Origin: Bacteroidia bacterium
Lineage (GTDB): Bacteria > Bacteroidota > Bacteroidia > J057
Assembly (NCBI GenBank): GCA_030430575.1
Contig: JAUIKF010000012.1
Span: 62,001-126,000, forward strand
Length of the DNA: 64,000 bases
Direction: 5' to 3'
Part shown: piece by piece, positions 16,809-24,584 of the stretch
Layout: every line of letters begins with the position of its first letter
Position numbering within the stretch: the stretch's first letter is position 1
Program-made: the position numbers and the translations under genes
The notes under the pieces: generated by a model
Told to the model about the DNA's origin: nothing
What the model saw: only the letters and a program-made list of their open reading frames with translations
Database searches by the model: none

Positions 16809-17228
16809 TCAATTTCGAGCCTGTTTTAAATGGGCAATCAACACATCTTTTTCCTCAATTATTTTTTCCAATAACTCCACCTCACGTTCTAGCGCGGCAA
16901 TTCGCTGGAGGTAGAGCGTCGATGAGTCATTAGGGGCATTATAGGTGGCTTGAGGTTCTGAAAGGATTTTAGTGTATCCACTATTGTTGTCAAGGTAGTC
17001 TTTCTTGAAAGTTGTCCCAATACTTCCTTTTCCAAGAATCAGCCAGTTGGGGTCGATTTGAGGAAATGCGCTCAAAATCTGTTGAATCATCTTGAAGCTT
17101 GGTGCCCCTTTTCTGTTAATTAAGTTATTGATTGCCTGAGGTTTAACCCCTATTTTTTTGGCAAATTCTCGTTGGTTGCCATTCGTTGTGACAGTAATGA
17201 GGTATTTGATTTGTTGATCTATTTCCAT
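16809..17228 (-). CDS. XRE-type helix-turn-helix repressor
   Basis: 139 residues. HTH at about residues 17-60: NQREFAKKIGVKPQAINNLI, then NRKGAPSFKMIQQILSAFP, typical of phage CI-like and XRE regulators. The C-terminal part is a coiled coil (LQRIAALEREVELLEKIIEE, then KDVLIAHLKQ), likely for dimerisation. No peptidase domain is present. A 16-bp perfect palindrome sits 37 bp upstream of its start and is the obvious operator candidate. It is divergent from a KilA-N gene, the layout of a phage-derived switch. Confidence 0.85.
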   Translation of the reverse strand: MEIDQQIKYLITVTTNGNQREFAKKIGVKPQAINNLINRKGAPSFKMIQQILSAFPQIDPNWLILGKGSIGTTFKKDYLDNNSGYTKILSEPQATYNAPNDSSTLYLQRIAALEREVELLEKIIEEKDVLIAHLKQARN

Positions 17229-17264
17229 GGTAAAAAGGAGCTGGGTGTCGAGTAAGAGGTTAGG

Positions 17265-17280
17265 CTTTTGTATACAAAAG
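17265..17280. promoter_or_regulatory. Perfect 16-bp palindrome CTTTTGTATACAAAAG, candidate operator
   Basis: It lies between the divergent XRE and KilA-N genes and abuts the -33-like TTG of the KilA-N promoter. Symmetric sites of this size suit a dimeric XRE protein. Confidence 0.6.
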
Positions 17281-17311
17281 TTGATAGTATATATTTTTGT
17301 GGGTATATTTG
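17281..17311 (+). promoter_or_regulatory. Candidate promoter TTG-N20-TATATTTG for the KilA-N gene
   Basis: TTG at 17281-17283 and TATATTTG at 17304-17311 fit the Bacteroidota -33/-7 pattern with 20-bp spacing. The palindrome at 17265-17280 touches its upstream edge, so repressor binding would block it. Confidence 0.5.
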
Positions 17312-17372
17312 TGTGATGCTTTTACTTCAAAGCCAACTAAGAATTAATATCATTTATCACATTACTTGAATA

Positions 17373-17396
17373 CCGATATGCAGATTTGCATATCGG
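17373..17396. promoter_or_regulatory. Hairpin CCGATATGCA-GATT-TGCATATCGG in the KilA-N leader
   Basis: Perfect 10-bp arms with a 4-base loop, 23 bp before the KilA-N ATG and inside the predicted 5' leader. It shares CCGATAT/ATATCGG with a second hairpin inside the coding sequence (17583-17614). Confidence 0.55.
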
Positions 17397-17419
17397 GAAA
17401 AACGGGCAAAAATTAACTA

Positions 17420-18133
17420 ATGAGCCAAATTACTCAATTTACTTATAATGAACATCGCATCTCATTTGAATTTGCTGATGGGAATAAGATGATTAATGCT
17501 ACGGAGATGGCGAAGCCTTTTGGGAAATTAGTTGGTAACTTTCTAAGGTTAAATTCTTCAAAATCCTTTATTGAACTGCTCGAAAACCGATATTCACATC
17601 TGAATATCGGTTTTAAAAAAGATGTTTTGCGAGTTGTAAAAGGAGGAGATGCTTATGATAAATTACAAGGCACTTGGATGGACGAAAAACTCGCCCTCAA
17701 ATTCGCCGCCTGGCTGTCGCCAGAGTTCGAACTATGGGTCTATGACCGAATAGAAGAGCTACTCACGAAAGGTCATACTTCCCTTTCTGGAATCCGTCCT
17801 GCAGGATTTGCGGAGACCTTGCGCTTGCTGGCAGCCCAATGGGAACAGCAGGATAAGATCAACTTTCGGGTAAGGAAAGAATTGGACAAAACGGCCGAAC
17901 GACTACTAGAGGTAGAAGCCAAAATCATTAGCTCAGACGAAAATTACTATATCATTGCCGGCTACTGCAATCTGATCAATATGCCTTGTCCGCTACAGCA
18001 AGCCCAAATATGGGGGAAGGCCGCTACTATGATGAGCAAAAGGAAGAAGGTCTCCACTGGACTCGCACATGATGAGCGGTATGGGAAGGTAAGGACCTAC
18101 CATAAGGATATATTGAAGAAAGTGATCCGCTAA
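17420..18133 (+). CDS. KilA-N domain protein
   Basis: 237 residues. The KilA-N DNA-binding domain is visible: FADGNKMINATEMAKPFGK, then GGDAYDKLQGTWMDEKLALK and FAAWLSPEFELWVYDRIEEL (to about residue 115). The C-terminal half is a helical region with a possible regulatory role (KINFRVRKELDKTAERLLEV; YYIIAGYCNLINMPCP). KilA-N proteins are phage and plasmid DNA-binding proteins. It is paired with the divergent XRE repressor and no other phage genes, so it is probably a remnant or a mini-module. Codons 55-65 encode a perfect 14-bp-arm hairpin. Confidence 0.88.
   Translation: MSQITQFTYNEHRISFEFADGNKMINATEMAKPFGKLVGNFLRLNSSKSFIELLENRYSHLNIGFKKDVLRVVKGGDAYDKLQGTWMDEKLALKFAAWLSPEFELWVYDRIEELLTKGHTSLSGIRPAGFAETLRLLAAQWEQQDKINFRVRKELDKTAERLLEVEAKIISSDENYYIIAGYCNLINMPCPLQQAQIWGKAATMMSKRKKVSTGLAHDERYGKVRTYHKDILKKVIR
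17583..17614. repeat. Perfect intragenic hairpin inside the KilA-N coding sequence
   Basis: AAAACCGATATTCA (17583-17596), loop CATC, TGAATATCGGTTTT (17601-17614), then six A. It shares CCGATAT with the leader hairpin at 17373-17396. Confidence 0.75.
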
Positions 18134-18145
18134 CCGCGAAAATCA

Positions 18146-18181
18146 AAAACCCCGATGCGCGAATTCGCGCATCGGGGTTTT
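18146..18181 (+). terminator. Long perfect-palindrome terminator after the KilA-N gene
   Basis: Perfect self-complementary sequence centred on GAATTC: AAAACCCCGATGCGC-GAATTC-GCGCATCGGGGTTTT, with A/T ends. It starts 13 bp after the stop codon at 18133. Confidence 0.85.
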
Positions 18182-18189
18182 CATATCGT

Positions 18190-18355
18190 TCAAGTTCAAG
18201 GGTTCAATCGTTTAAGCGTCGTTCCCTTGAACCCCTATATAGCAAAAACCGACCAACTACGTATAGATGGTCGGTTTTTTAGCTGCCGCTCAAAATAGAA
18301 AGATCAATTAAACAGCGCACGACGCTCGAACCCTGAACGTTCGAACAATCAAACT
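18190..18355. repeat. GTTCAAGG / GTTCGAAC word repeats and right-hand copy of the bracketing hairpin
   Basis: The spacer contains GTTCAAGTTCAAGGGTTCAA and AAGCGTCGTTCCCTTGAAC (18188-18230), partly complementary to GACGCTCGAACCCTGAACG and TTCGAAC (18321-18343). Between them at 18244-18282 lies AAAAACCGACC...GGTCGGTTTTTTAG, the partner of the hairpin at 16622; it can also terminate pdhA on the minus strand. Confidence 0.6.
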
Positions 18356-18361
18356 TTCCCT

Positions 18362-19366
18362 TTACTCCGTCACAAACGGATAGTCCCCGATGTACACATC
18401 TTCATATAGCTCTGAAGGATCTGGATCGGGAGAGGTCTCGGCGAAAGTGACGCAAGCGTCTACAATTTCTTTGATTTCATCTTCTAGTTTATCGAAATCG
18501 GTGTCGTCGGCGAGCTTGTGCTTGTCGCAATAGTGCTTCAATCCGATCAAAGGGTCCTGATCTTTGTATTGGTTCAGTTCATCGCGGGTACGGTACTTCA
18601 TGGGGTCAGACATAGAGTGACCACGATAGCGATAAGTTTTCATCTCGATGAACATAGGGCCTTTGCCACTGCGAACGTGTTTTACAGCTTTTTTCATCTC
18701 CTCAAAGACAGTGATCACATCCATGCCATTGACAGGCTTGGAGGGCATATCAAATCCTCTTGCCATCTTATAGAGGTCGGTGACATTGGACGTACGCTCG
18801 ACGGAGGTTCCCATCGCGTAGTGGTTGTTCTCTACGATGTAGAGGACAGGGAGCTTCCAGGTCATGGCCATGTTGAAGGCTTCGTGGAAAGCCCCTTGGC
18901 GCACAGCACCATCGCCCATGAGGCAGACACAGATATTGCCTGTCTTATTGTATTTCTCGGCGAAGGCGATGCCTGCACCCAGCGGAATCTGACCACCTAC
19001 GATGCCGTGGCCGCCCGCAAAATTATTTTCCTTGGAGAAATAGTGCATAGAGCCTCCTTTGCCCTTAGAGCTGCCAGTGCGCTTCCCGTATAGCTCAGCC
19101 ATGCACTCATTGGCAGACATGCCACGGGCGAGCCCAAATCCATGATCACGATAAGCCGTGATGACGGTGTCATCTTTGGTGATGGCTGCTTCGATGCCCA
19201 TCGCTACGGCCTCCTGGCCGATATAGAGGTGACAAAATCCACGGATTTTGCGCTGCATATAGAGCTGCCCTGCTTTTTCCTCAAAGCGGCGCATCAGGAG
19301 CATTTCACGGTACCAATGGAGGATTTGTTCTTTGCTGTATGTCTTAGTTGCAGTAGACTTTGCCAT
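18362..19366 (-). CDS. pdhA: Pyruvate dehydrogenase E1 component, alpha subunit
   Basis: 334 residues. Thiamine-diphosphate enzyme subunit that decarboxylates pyruvate in the PDH complex. Landmarks: YREMLLMRRFEEKAGQLY, GFCHLYIGQEAVAMGI, TAYRDHGFGLARG, the TPP motif GDGAVRQGAFHEAFNMA ending VLYIVENN, and the loop TYRYRGHSMSDPMKYR. Length typical for the alpha2beta2-type E1 alpha. The E1 beta gene is not adjacent, so the complex is encoded at split loci. Confidence 0.95.
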   Translation of the reverse strand: MAKSTATKTYSKEQILHWYREMLLMRRFEEKAGQLYMQRKIRGFCHLYIGQEAVAMGIEAAITKDDTVITAYRDHGFGLARGMSANECMAELYGKRTGSSKGKGGSMHYFSKENNFAGGHGIVGGQIPLGAGIAFAEKYNKTGNICVCLMGDGAVRQGAFHEAFNMAMTWKLPVLYIVENNHYAMGTSVERTSNVTDLYKMARGFDMPSKPVNGMDVITVFEEMKKAVKHVRSGKGPMFIEMKTYRYRGHSMSDPMKYRTRDELNQYKDQDPLIGLKHYCDKHKLADDTDFDKLEDEIKEIVDACVTFAETSPDPDPSELYEDVYIGDYPFVTE

Positions 19367-19570
19367 AAGATTAAGTGCCTAGATAAATTAGCATGAATAT
19401 AGAGCCGCTAAGATCGGAATACCCTTTCAAATTACAAAATTAGAAGAGGTTCTAGGTCTTCGAGGTTAAGGCTTGTCATTCAGGAAGGGGACGCTTGTTA
19501 CATAATTTTTTTATATTAGACATTAATTGTTTTCCAAAATGGCCAAAATATCATAACAGAAATAATCACA

Positions 19571-20374
19571 ATGAACAAACTTACCTGGAATTTATGGCGC
19601 ATGATTGTACTTCTAGGGGTATCTCTTATCTTTTGTAGGAGTTGTATAGATAAGGATTTAACGATGACCATTGAGTCTATCGATCTTGAATTGCAACATG
19701 TGGGTCTAGACTCTGCAACCTTCATTGGTACTGTAACTACGAATACTCCAACAATCATCGACAATGTGGGCATATGTTTTATATCAGAAGACGACTTTGA
19801 TCCCTTCAACGACAACCTTCCTACTATCTATGACAATGATTATTATAGAGCGGGAGAAGGAGCTGGAAGCTTCACCGTTGTTATATCAGACCTTAAGCCT
19901 GGGAAATTGTATCATGTGAGAGGGTATGCCCACAATCAACGTAACGTCATATATGGTGAAGTAATCCCCTTTATTGCAGGCAACCCAATTTTCACCCCCC
20001 CTTGTAACCCAAAGGCTAATACGGTAACGTTCAATTTTGTTGAGCGAAAATTTGGTAATGAGGTAAGAGAGGTAAACGGAATTGATCATACTATTATAGG
20101 GTCTGATTCCCCTGTAGAAATGGAAATCAGATTTTCTGACCCACCCAAATCTGGAATATATAAAATCGCACATCGCGTAGCGTCCTTAAATGCAAGGACT
20201 TGCAAGATTTGGATAAGTCTTCTTACAGATGATTTTTATGGAGAAGAAGGAGCGGATGTATATGTAGAGAGATTTGGGTTAGACAAGTATAGTGTGACGT
20301 TTTGTGAGATAAGATTCAGCTCTCGTACATCCTCCCATGTGGAAGTTACAAGTGGCAATTTAACCATCGACTAG
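19571..20374 (+). CDS. Putative lipoprotein / secreted protein with fibronectin-III-like domain
   Basis: 267 residues. The N-terminal hydrophobic segment (RMIVLLGVSLIFCRSC) could be a lipoprotein signal although the lipobox is poor. Residues about 30-130 look like the Bacteroidota FN3-type repeat, ending LKPGKLYHVRGYAHN and VIYGEVIPF. The C-terminal half is a beta-rich unknown domain with Cys residues. Base composition is AT-rich. Its TAG stop shares CTAG with the convergent glycosyltransferase. Function unknown. Confidence 0.7.
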   Translation: MNKLTWNLWRMIVLLGVSLIFCRSCIDKDLTMTIESIDLELQHVGLDSATFIGTVTTNTPTIIDNVGICFISEDDFDPFNDNLPTIYDNDYYRAGEGAGSFTVVISDLKPGKLYHVRGYAHNQRNVIYGEVIPFIAGNPIFTPPCNPKANTVTFNFVERKFGNEVREVNGIDHTIIGSDSPVEMEIRFSDPPKSGIYKIAHRVASLNARTCKIWISLLTDDFYGEEGADVYVERFGLDKYSVTFCEIRFSSRTSSHVEVTSGNLTID

Positions 20375-22050
20375 GCCTTCTTCACATTAAGCGCAAATGG
20401 CTTCCTTTTATCAAAAAGGGAATGGTAATAAGGATCCTTAAAATCTGGATATCGCGCTAGAAAATGGGCATATTCTGTGGTTTCAGGCATGCCCTTACGG
20501 CTTTTGCTCTCAAAATGTCGTAAGAGAGCTTGGCTCGCCAAGACCGTGCGTTTGCCAGCTTTCGCGGCTCGTAGACAGAGGTCAATGTCATTGAAGGACA
20601 AGGGGAAATCCTTTTCGTCCAATCCGCCTAACTCGTTGTACAACGCTTTGGAAATCAGGAGACACGCGCCTGTCACAGCGCTGAAATTGGCGCTTACTTG
20701 GGTGTGATAAGGGGAATCTACTTCTTCTTCCGTTTGATTCCTGAAAAAGTGCACAGGCCAACCTGGTTTTTCGCCTGTATGCAGGCCTAAGCCTATGCCG
20801 GCATGCTGAATCTTCCCATCCGGGAACTGGAGTTTGGCGCCCACGATGCCCACGCCTGGCAGGCTGTGATAACCGACCATCTGAGAGAGCCAGTTGGGGG
20901 AGAGGACCTCGGTATCATCGTTGAGCAGGAGGAGGAGTTCTCCGTTGGCGGATTTTGCGCCTTGGTTGTTGATATGGGAAAATGAAAAGCCTTGGGCTTC
21001 ATTGGGGATGGTGATTACCTGAAATGGGGGACGTTCGTCCAATTCCTGTAAGTATTTAAGGTTTTTTTTGTCAGTCGAGTCATTGTCCAGAATCAACACT
21101 TCATAGTTGGTGTAGGTCGTATGTGCGAGCGAATCGATACATCTTTTGAGGGTGCGATAGTGATTTTTGGTAGGAATCATGAGAGTGACCAAAGGACCTG
21201 TGTGTGGCCATTCCAAATGGTAAAGTGGCTGATGAGGCTGGGCAAAAGGAGGCGGTGAGACCACTTTCGCTAACGATTGGAGATGATCCAAATGGGCTTG
21301 AAGAACGGCCTTTCCTTTTGCCCTATCAGCCTCAGAAAGGGCGTCGTCTGGCGCGCTTTTGTGATACAAGATTTGAGGTATGTGAACAAAGCAAAAGTTT
21401 TGCGCCATTGCTCTTAAACAGAAATCCCACCAGGCATTTTTGCCTAAATGTTTATTTTTTCCTCCTAATTCATCCCAACATGCTTTTTTCACTGCCAAGG
21501 GCTGACGGATATAGTTATAAGCCAATAATCGCTCGGGCGACCAGGGCCATTTGAAGTCAGGGGTATGCCTATGTCCGTTTTGTGCCATCACATCCTCATC
21601 ACAGTAAAAGAGGTCTCCTGCTGGGTGTTGATTGAGGTAATCAACAAGGTCAAAAAGTGCCAAAGGAGACAACAGGTTGCCGTTTGGGACAAATACGATG
21701 AAATCACATGGTGGCTGATGGATGGAGTCTAGGATATACCAATCCGTATAGATCTGCGCCTGTAAAGCGTCCATCGTGCGCGCTTCGGGAGGGCCCTCCT
21801 CCAGCCAGATTCCTATTTGGGGTTTATGGGCAAATGATTTTTGCTGTAGGCCTGAATGATGAGGTTGACGAGCGAGCCATTGGGGATACAGCTCATGATT
21901 TTGCTGACCGCAATAGTGCTCGATGGTGGGGATATTGGTGCCTTTGAGCAGGCGAAGGAGGTTGCGAAAGATCTGTCCTGGCGACTCGCGCCGCAAGGCG
22001 CGGAGGAGGGTTTTAAAGTTTTGTTGATTGATGTGGCGGAGCCAGGACAT
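20371..22050 (-). CDS. Two-part GT2-family glycosyltransferase
   Basis: 559 residues. The N-terminal half is a degenerate GT-A-like region with LFYCDEDVMAQNG and FKWPWSPERLLAYNYIRQPL; the C-terminal half is a full GT2 domain from about residue 285: VTLMIPTKNHYRTLKRCIDS, LDNDSTDKKNL, LLLNDDTEVLSPNWL (DxD-like), FSAVTGACLLISKALY, NDIDLCLRAAKAG. This architecture is typical of O-antigen/rhamnan-type transferases. It is a close paralogue of the 806-aa protein at 33798-36218. It probably belongs functionally with the glycan locus despite lying 4 kb outside it. Confidence 0.87.
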   Translation of the reverse strand: MSWLRHINQQNFKTLLRALRRESPGQIFRNLLRLLKGTNIPTIEHYCGQQNHELYPQWLARQPHHSGLQQKSFAHKPQIGIWLEEGPPEARTMDALQAQIYTDWYILDSIHQPPCDFIVFVPNGNLLSPLALFDLVDYLNQHPAGDLFYCDEDVMAQNGHRHTPDFKWPWSPERLLAYNYIRQPLAVKKACWDELGGKNKHLGKNAWWDFCLRAMAQNFCFVHIPQILYHKSAPDDALSEADRAKGKAVLQAHLDHLQSLAKVVSPPPFAQPHQPLYHLEWPHTGPLVTLMIPTKNHYRTLKRCIDSLAHTTYTNYEVLILDNDSTDKKNLKYLQELDERPPFQVITIPNEAQGFSFSHINNQGAKSANGELLLLLNDDTEVLSPNWLSQMVGYHSLPGVGIVGAKLQFPDGKIQHAGIGLGLHTGEKPGWPVHFFRNQTEEEVDSPYHTQVSANFSAVTGACLLISKALYNELGGLDEKDFPLSFNDIDLCLRAAKAGKRTVLASQALLRHFESKSRKGMPETTEYAHFLARYPDFKDPYYHSLFDKRKPFALNVKKA

Positions 22051-22089
22051 GTATTGAGCTATTTTGCGTCAGTGTGGAGGGAAGACAAA

Positions 22090-22154
22090 CCACAGATTAC
22101 ACAGATTCTCACGGATTTTCTTCTTTCATCTGTGCAAATCTGGCTAATCCGTGG
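22090..22154. repeat. Dispersed palindromic repeat CCACAGATTACACAGAT...AATCCGTGG
   Basis: CCACAGATTACACAGATT at the left faces AATCTGGCTAATCCGTGG at the right, with CACGGATTTTC between. CCACAGATTACACAG-type elements are common interspersed repeats in many bacteria. It lies between the GT2 gene start and the response-regulator gene end. Confidence 0.6.
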
Positions 22155-22184
22155 TGAATGTTATATGCTCACTCCACGAAATGA

Positions 22185-22874
22185 TTAATATACCAACTTA
22201 TATCCAATGCCTCTGACATTGAGGATCTCGATCTGCGGATCGTGCTTGAGGTACTTGCGTAGCTTGGTGATGAACACATCCATACTCCGGCCATTGAAGA
22301 ACGAATCATCGCCCCACAATAAGTCAAGGACGTATTTCCGCTCTAGCACCTGATTTTGGTGCTGACACAATAGCCTCAATAATTCGCTCTCCCGATGGGT
22401 GAGCTTTTTCCCTTCGCCTTGAAAAGAGAGCATCTGCTTTTGAGGTTCAAAGGTATAATGGCCGATTTCAAAGCTCGTTGGGGCTGTTTCCTGGGGGTTA
22501 GTGGAGGTTTGCCTCCGTAAGAGCGCCTTGATCCGAACGATCAGTTCCTCCATGCTAAAGGGCTTTTTTACGTAATCGTTGGCACCGATCTCAAACCCTT
22601 TTACGACGTCGGCTGTCTGACTGCGCGCCGTCAGGAAGATCAGGGGGATATGCGGATCTTCTGCACGAATATCCCGCGCAAGGGCAAATCCGTCGCGTTC
22701 GGGCATCATGATGTCCAGGACGCACACATCCGGACGAGCCGTCTTATACGCATTCCACCCTGTGACGCCATTTTCACAATAAATCACCTCAAAATCCCTG
22801 ACTTCCAGGCTTTCTTTCACAATCTGTCCCAGGGTAGTTTCGTCCTCTACCAGCAATAATTTTATTTTATCCAT
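22185..22874 (-). CDS. OmpR/PhoB-type response regulator (RprY-like)
   Basis: 229 residues from ATG 22874 (MDKIKLLLVEDETTLGQIV); an upstream in-frame start at 22895 adds seven unconserved residues. Receiver domain with acidic pocket VEDE, phospho-acceptor in VCVLDIMMPERDGF, and FLTARSQTADVVKG, GANDYVKKPFSMEEL. Winged-helix domain: HRESELLRLLCQHQNQVLER, GRSMDVFITKLRKYLKHDP and NVRGIGYKLVY. It is downstream of its kinase on the same strand with a repeat element between. Confidence 0.93.
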   Translation of the reverse strand: MDKIKLLLVEDETTLGQIVKESLEVRDFEVIYCENGVTGWNAYKTARPDVCVLDIMMPERDGFALARDIRAEDPHIPLIFLTARSQTADVVKGFEIGANDYVKKPFSMEELIVRIKALLRRQTSTNPQETAPTSFEIGHYTFEPQKQMLSFQGEGKKLTHRESELLRLLCQHQNQVLERKYVLDLLWGDDSFFNGRSMDVFITKLRKYLKHDPQIEILNVRGIGYKLVY

Positions 22875-22882
22875 AATTCCTG

Positions 22883-22970
22883 GGGAATAAATCAAAATTA
22901 AAATGAAAGTTAAAATGAAAACTTGTCCTGAGTCTTCGAAGGATCAGAACTGACTATCAGTGTTTTATAA
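22883..22970 (+). repeat. Copy C of the TCAAAATTAAAAT / CTGACTATCAG intergenic repeat
   Basis: GGGAATAAATCAAAATTAAA, then ATGAAAGTTAAAATG, a 27-base insert CTTGTCCTGAGTCTTCGAAG with GATCAG, then CTGACTATCAGTGTTTTATA. It separates the sensor-kinase and response-regulator genes, so it would be transcribed (antisense orientation) in their mRNA. Confidence 0.7.
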
Positions 22971-22974
22971 ATCA

Positions 22975-24441
22975 TCATTTTACTTTATTGATATTCCTGG
23001 GTATTGTGATGGTGAATTCACTTCCTTCACCTAAGGTGCTTTTGAGGGAAATCTCTCCTCCATGAAGGTCCACAATTTTTTTGACATAGCTCAGCCCCAG
23101 CCCAAAGCCCTTGACGGGATGGAGGTCTCCTGTCGGGACGCGAAAAAACTTTTCGAAGACCTGCTTCTGGTGTGCTGGCGAGATGCCAATGCCATGGTCT
23201 TTGACAAGGATATAGACGTTGTCAATATCGTCCCATGCCCTCACTTGAATGAAGGGAGAAGCGCCTGAATACTTAATGGCATTGTCCAATAAATTTGTCA
23301 ATACATGCCCCAATAAGGATTTGTCCACTGATATGATAGGCTGGTTGAGGTCATCTATGAGGCGAACAGTCACCGTCTTCTTTTGTGAAAAATGATATGG
23401 TTCTGCCAAATCTTTCAGCATCTTTCCCAAGTCCGTTTCCACCTTGTTGAGGTGGATTTTGCCTCGATCAAAAGCCGCGATCTGCAGGACTTTTTCCACC
23501 ATTTGCTCCAGTTTCTGGAGCTGCTGTTTGGAGATCGCCAAATACTTTTCGGTTTTTTCGGCATCCTGGAGGACTCCAAAGTGTTGCATAGCTTCCACTA
23601 CCGTAGACACCGTTGCAATAGGGGTTTTCAGTTCGTGGGTCATATTGTTGATGAAATCGGTCTTGATGTCGGAGAGTTTTTTCTGACGAAAGATGAGGCG
23701 AAGCATATAAAATAAGCAGCCCAATGTGATAGCGATCAAAAAAGCAGACAATGCAAGGGCAAGCCACATTTCTCGAAAGAGGTGCCAGGTTTGGGTGGGG
23801 AAATAGACCCGAATGTGCGTGCCTGGAAACATGCCCATGGGACTGAGTTTGATGGCTTCTTCCATCCAGACTTCTGTCTGATAGGGATGAGTAGAGATGA
23901 TCAGGCTATCATCCTTATCAAAAATCGCCAGCTCAAATGGAATGTCAAGTTTGAGTGTATCAAAGGAAAAATGAGCCAAGCTATCTAATGCCCCAATCAA
24001 CCGTTTGGGGTTTTCTTCCCTTGGGTCTATCATGGCGTCAAAAAATCCCTTCATCATTTTGGCCATGAACTGCCAGGAGGTATCTGAATCCATTAGCTGA
24101 TTGATGTCGCCCTTGGTACGGGTACTATCTTTATTGGCTTGGCCAGTAGCAGCAGCTATAAAAGCAGAATCGGCGCCTGTCAGCTCGGCAGTATTTCGCG
24201 AAATAGGGGCCTCATGGGCCACTGTATCCTCTATGAAAGGGTATCCCAATTTCCTGAAGTATTCTGTAGAAGGCGGCACGACAAAATCGAGGAAGGCTCG
24301 ATTCAACACACCCGAGATAGAATCCTCGAAGGAAGCTTGCTCGATCTGAAAGCGATTGTACAGCCAATAGGCTTGTACGCCCAAGACCCCCATGACTGAA
24401 AGGGTCATTAACGCTACTACGTATCGAATTCGCTTTTCCAC
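22975..24441 (-). CDS. Membrane sensor histidine kinase (RprX-like)
   Basis: 488 residues. TM1 at about residues 8-27, a periplasmic sensor region of about 200 residues, TM2 (LALALSAFLIAITLGCLFYM), then DHp domain with FINNMTHELKTPIATVSTV (phospho-His), and HATPase domain with NLLDNAIKYSG, VKDHGIGISP and GFGLGLSYVKKIVDLHGG. Paired with the regulator downstream. It starts 144 bp from the divergent GLPGLI gene. Signal unknown. Confidence 0.94.
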   Translation of the reverse strand: MEKRIRYVVALMTLSVMGVLGVQAYWLYNRFQIEQASFEDSISGVLNRAFLDFVVPPSTEYFRKLGYPFIEDTVAHEAPISRNTAELTGADSAFIAAATGQANKDSTRTKGDINQLMDSDTSWQFMAKMMKGFFDAMIDPREENPKRLIGALDSLAHFSFDTLKLDIPFELAIFDKDDSLIISTHPYQTEVWMEEAIKLSPMGMFPGTHIRVYFPTQTWHLFREMWLALALSAFLIAITLGCLFYMLRLIFRQKKLSDIKTDFINNMTHELKTPIATVSTVVEAMQHFGVLQDAEKTEKYLAISKQQLQKLEQMVEKVLQIAAFDRGKIHLNKVETDLGKMLKDLAEPYHFSQKKTVTVRLIDDLNQPIISVDKSLLGHVLTNLLDNAIKYSGASPFIQVRAWDDIDNVYILVKDHGIGISPAHQKQVFEKFFRVPTGDLHPVKGFGLGLSYVKKIVDLHGGEISLKSTLGEGSEFTITIPRNINKVK

Positions 24442-24523
24442 GAATCAAACTTAACACGATTTTGACAAATGAGGAGAGCTGTTAACAAATGATAACACTT
24501 TATAACCATGTGTTAACCATCAT

Positions 24524-24547
24524 GCCTGGATATCAGGCGTAGGTTTG
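24524..24547 (+). promoter_or_regulatory. Candidate promoter region of the GLPGLI gene
   Basis: TAGGTTTG (24540-24547) fits TAnnTTTG and lies 38 bp upstream of the ATG. It is immediately preceded by the near-palindrome GCCTGGATATCAGGC (24524-24538), which could be an operator. Confidence 0.4.
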
Positions 24548-24584
24548 AGAAACGATTTTTCTTTAACCTATAACCCAACAAATC

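Noticed and set aside
18518-19093. 191-codon open frame antisense to pdhA
   Set aside because: It overlaps the strongly conserved TPP region of pdhA and has no recognisable protein character.
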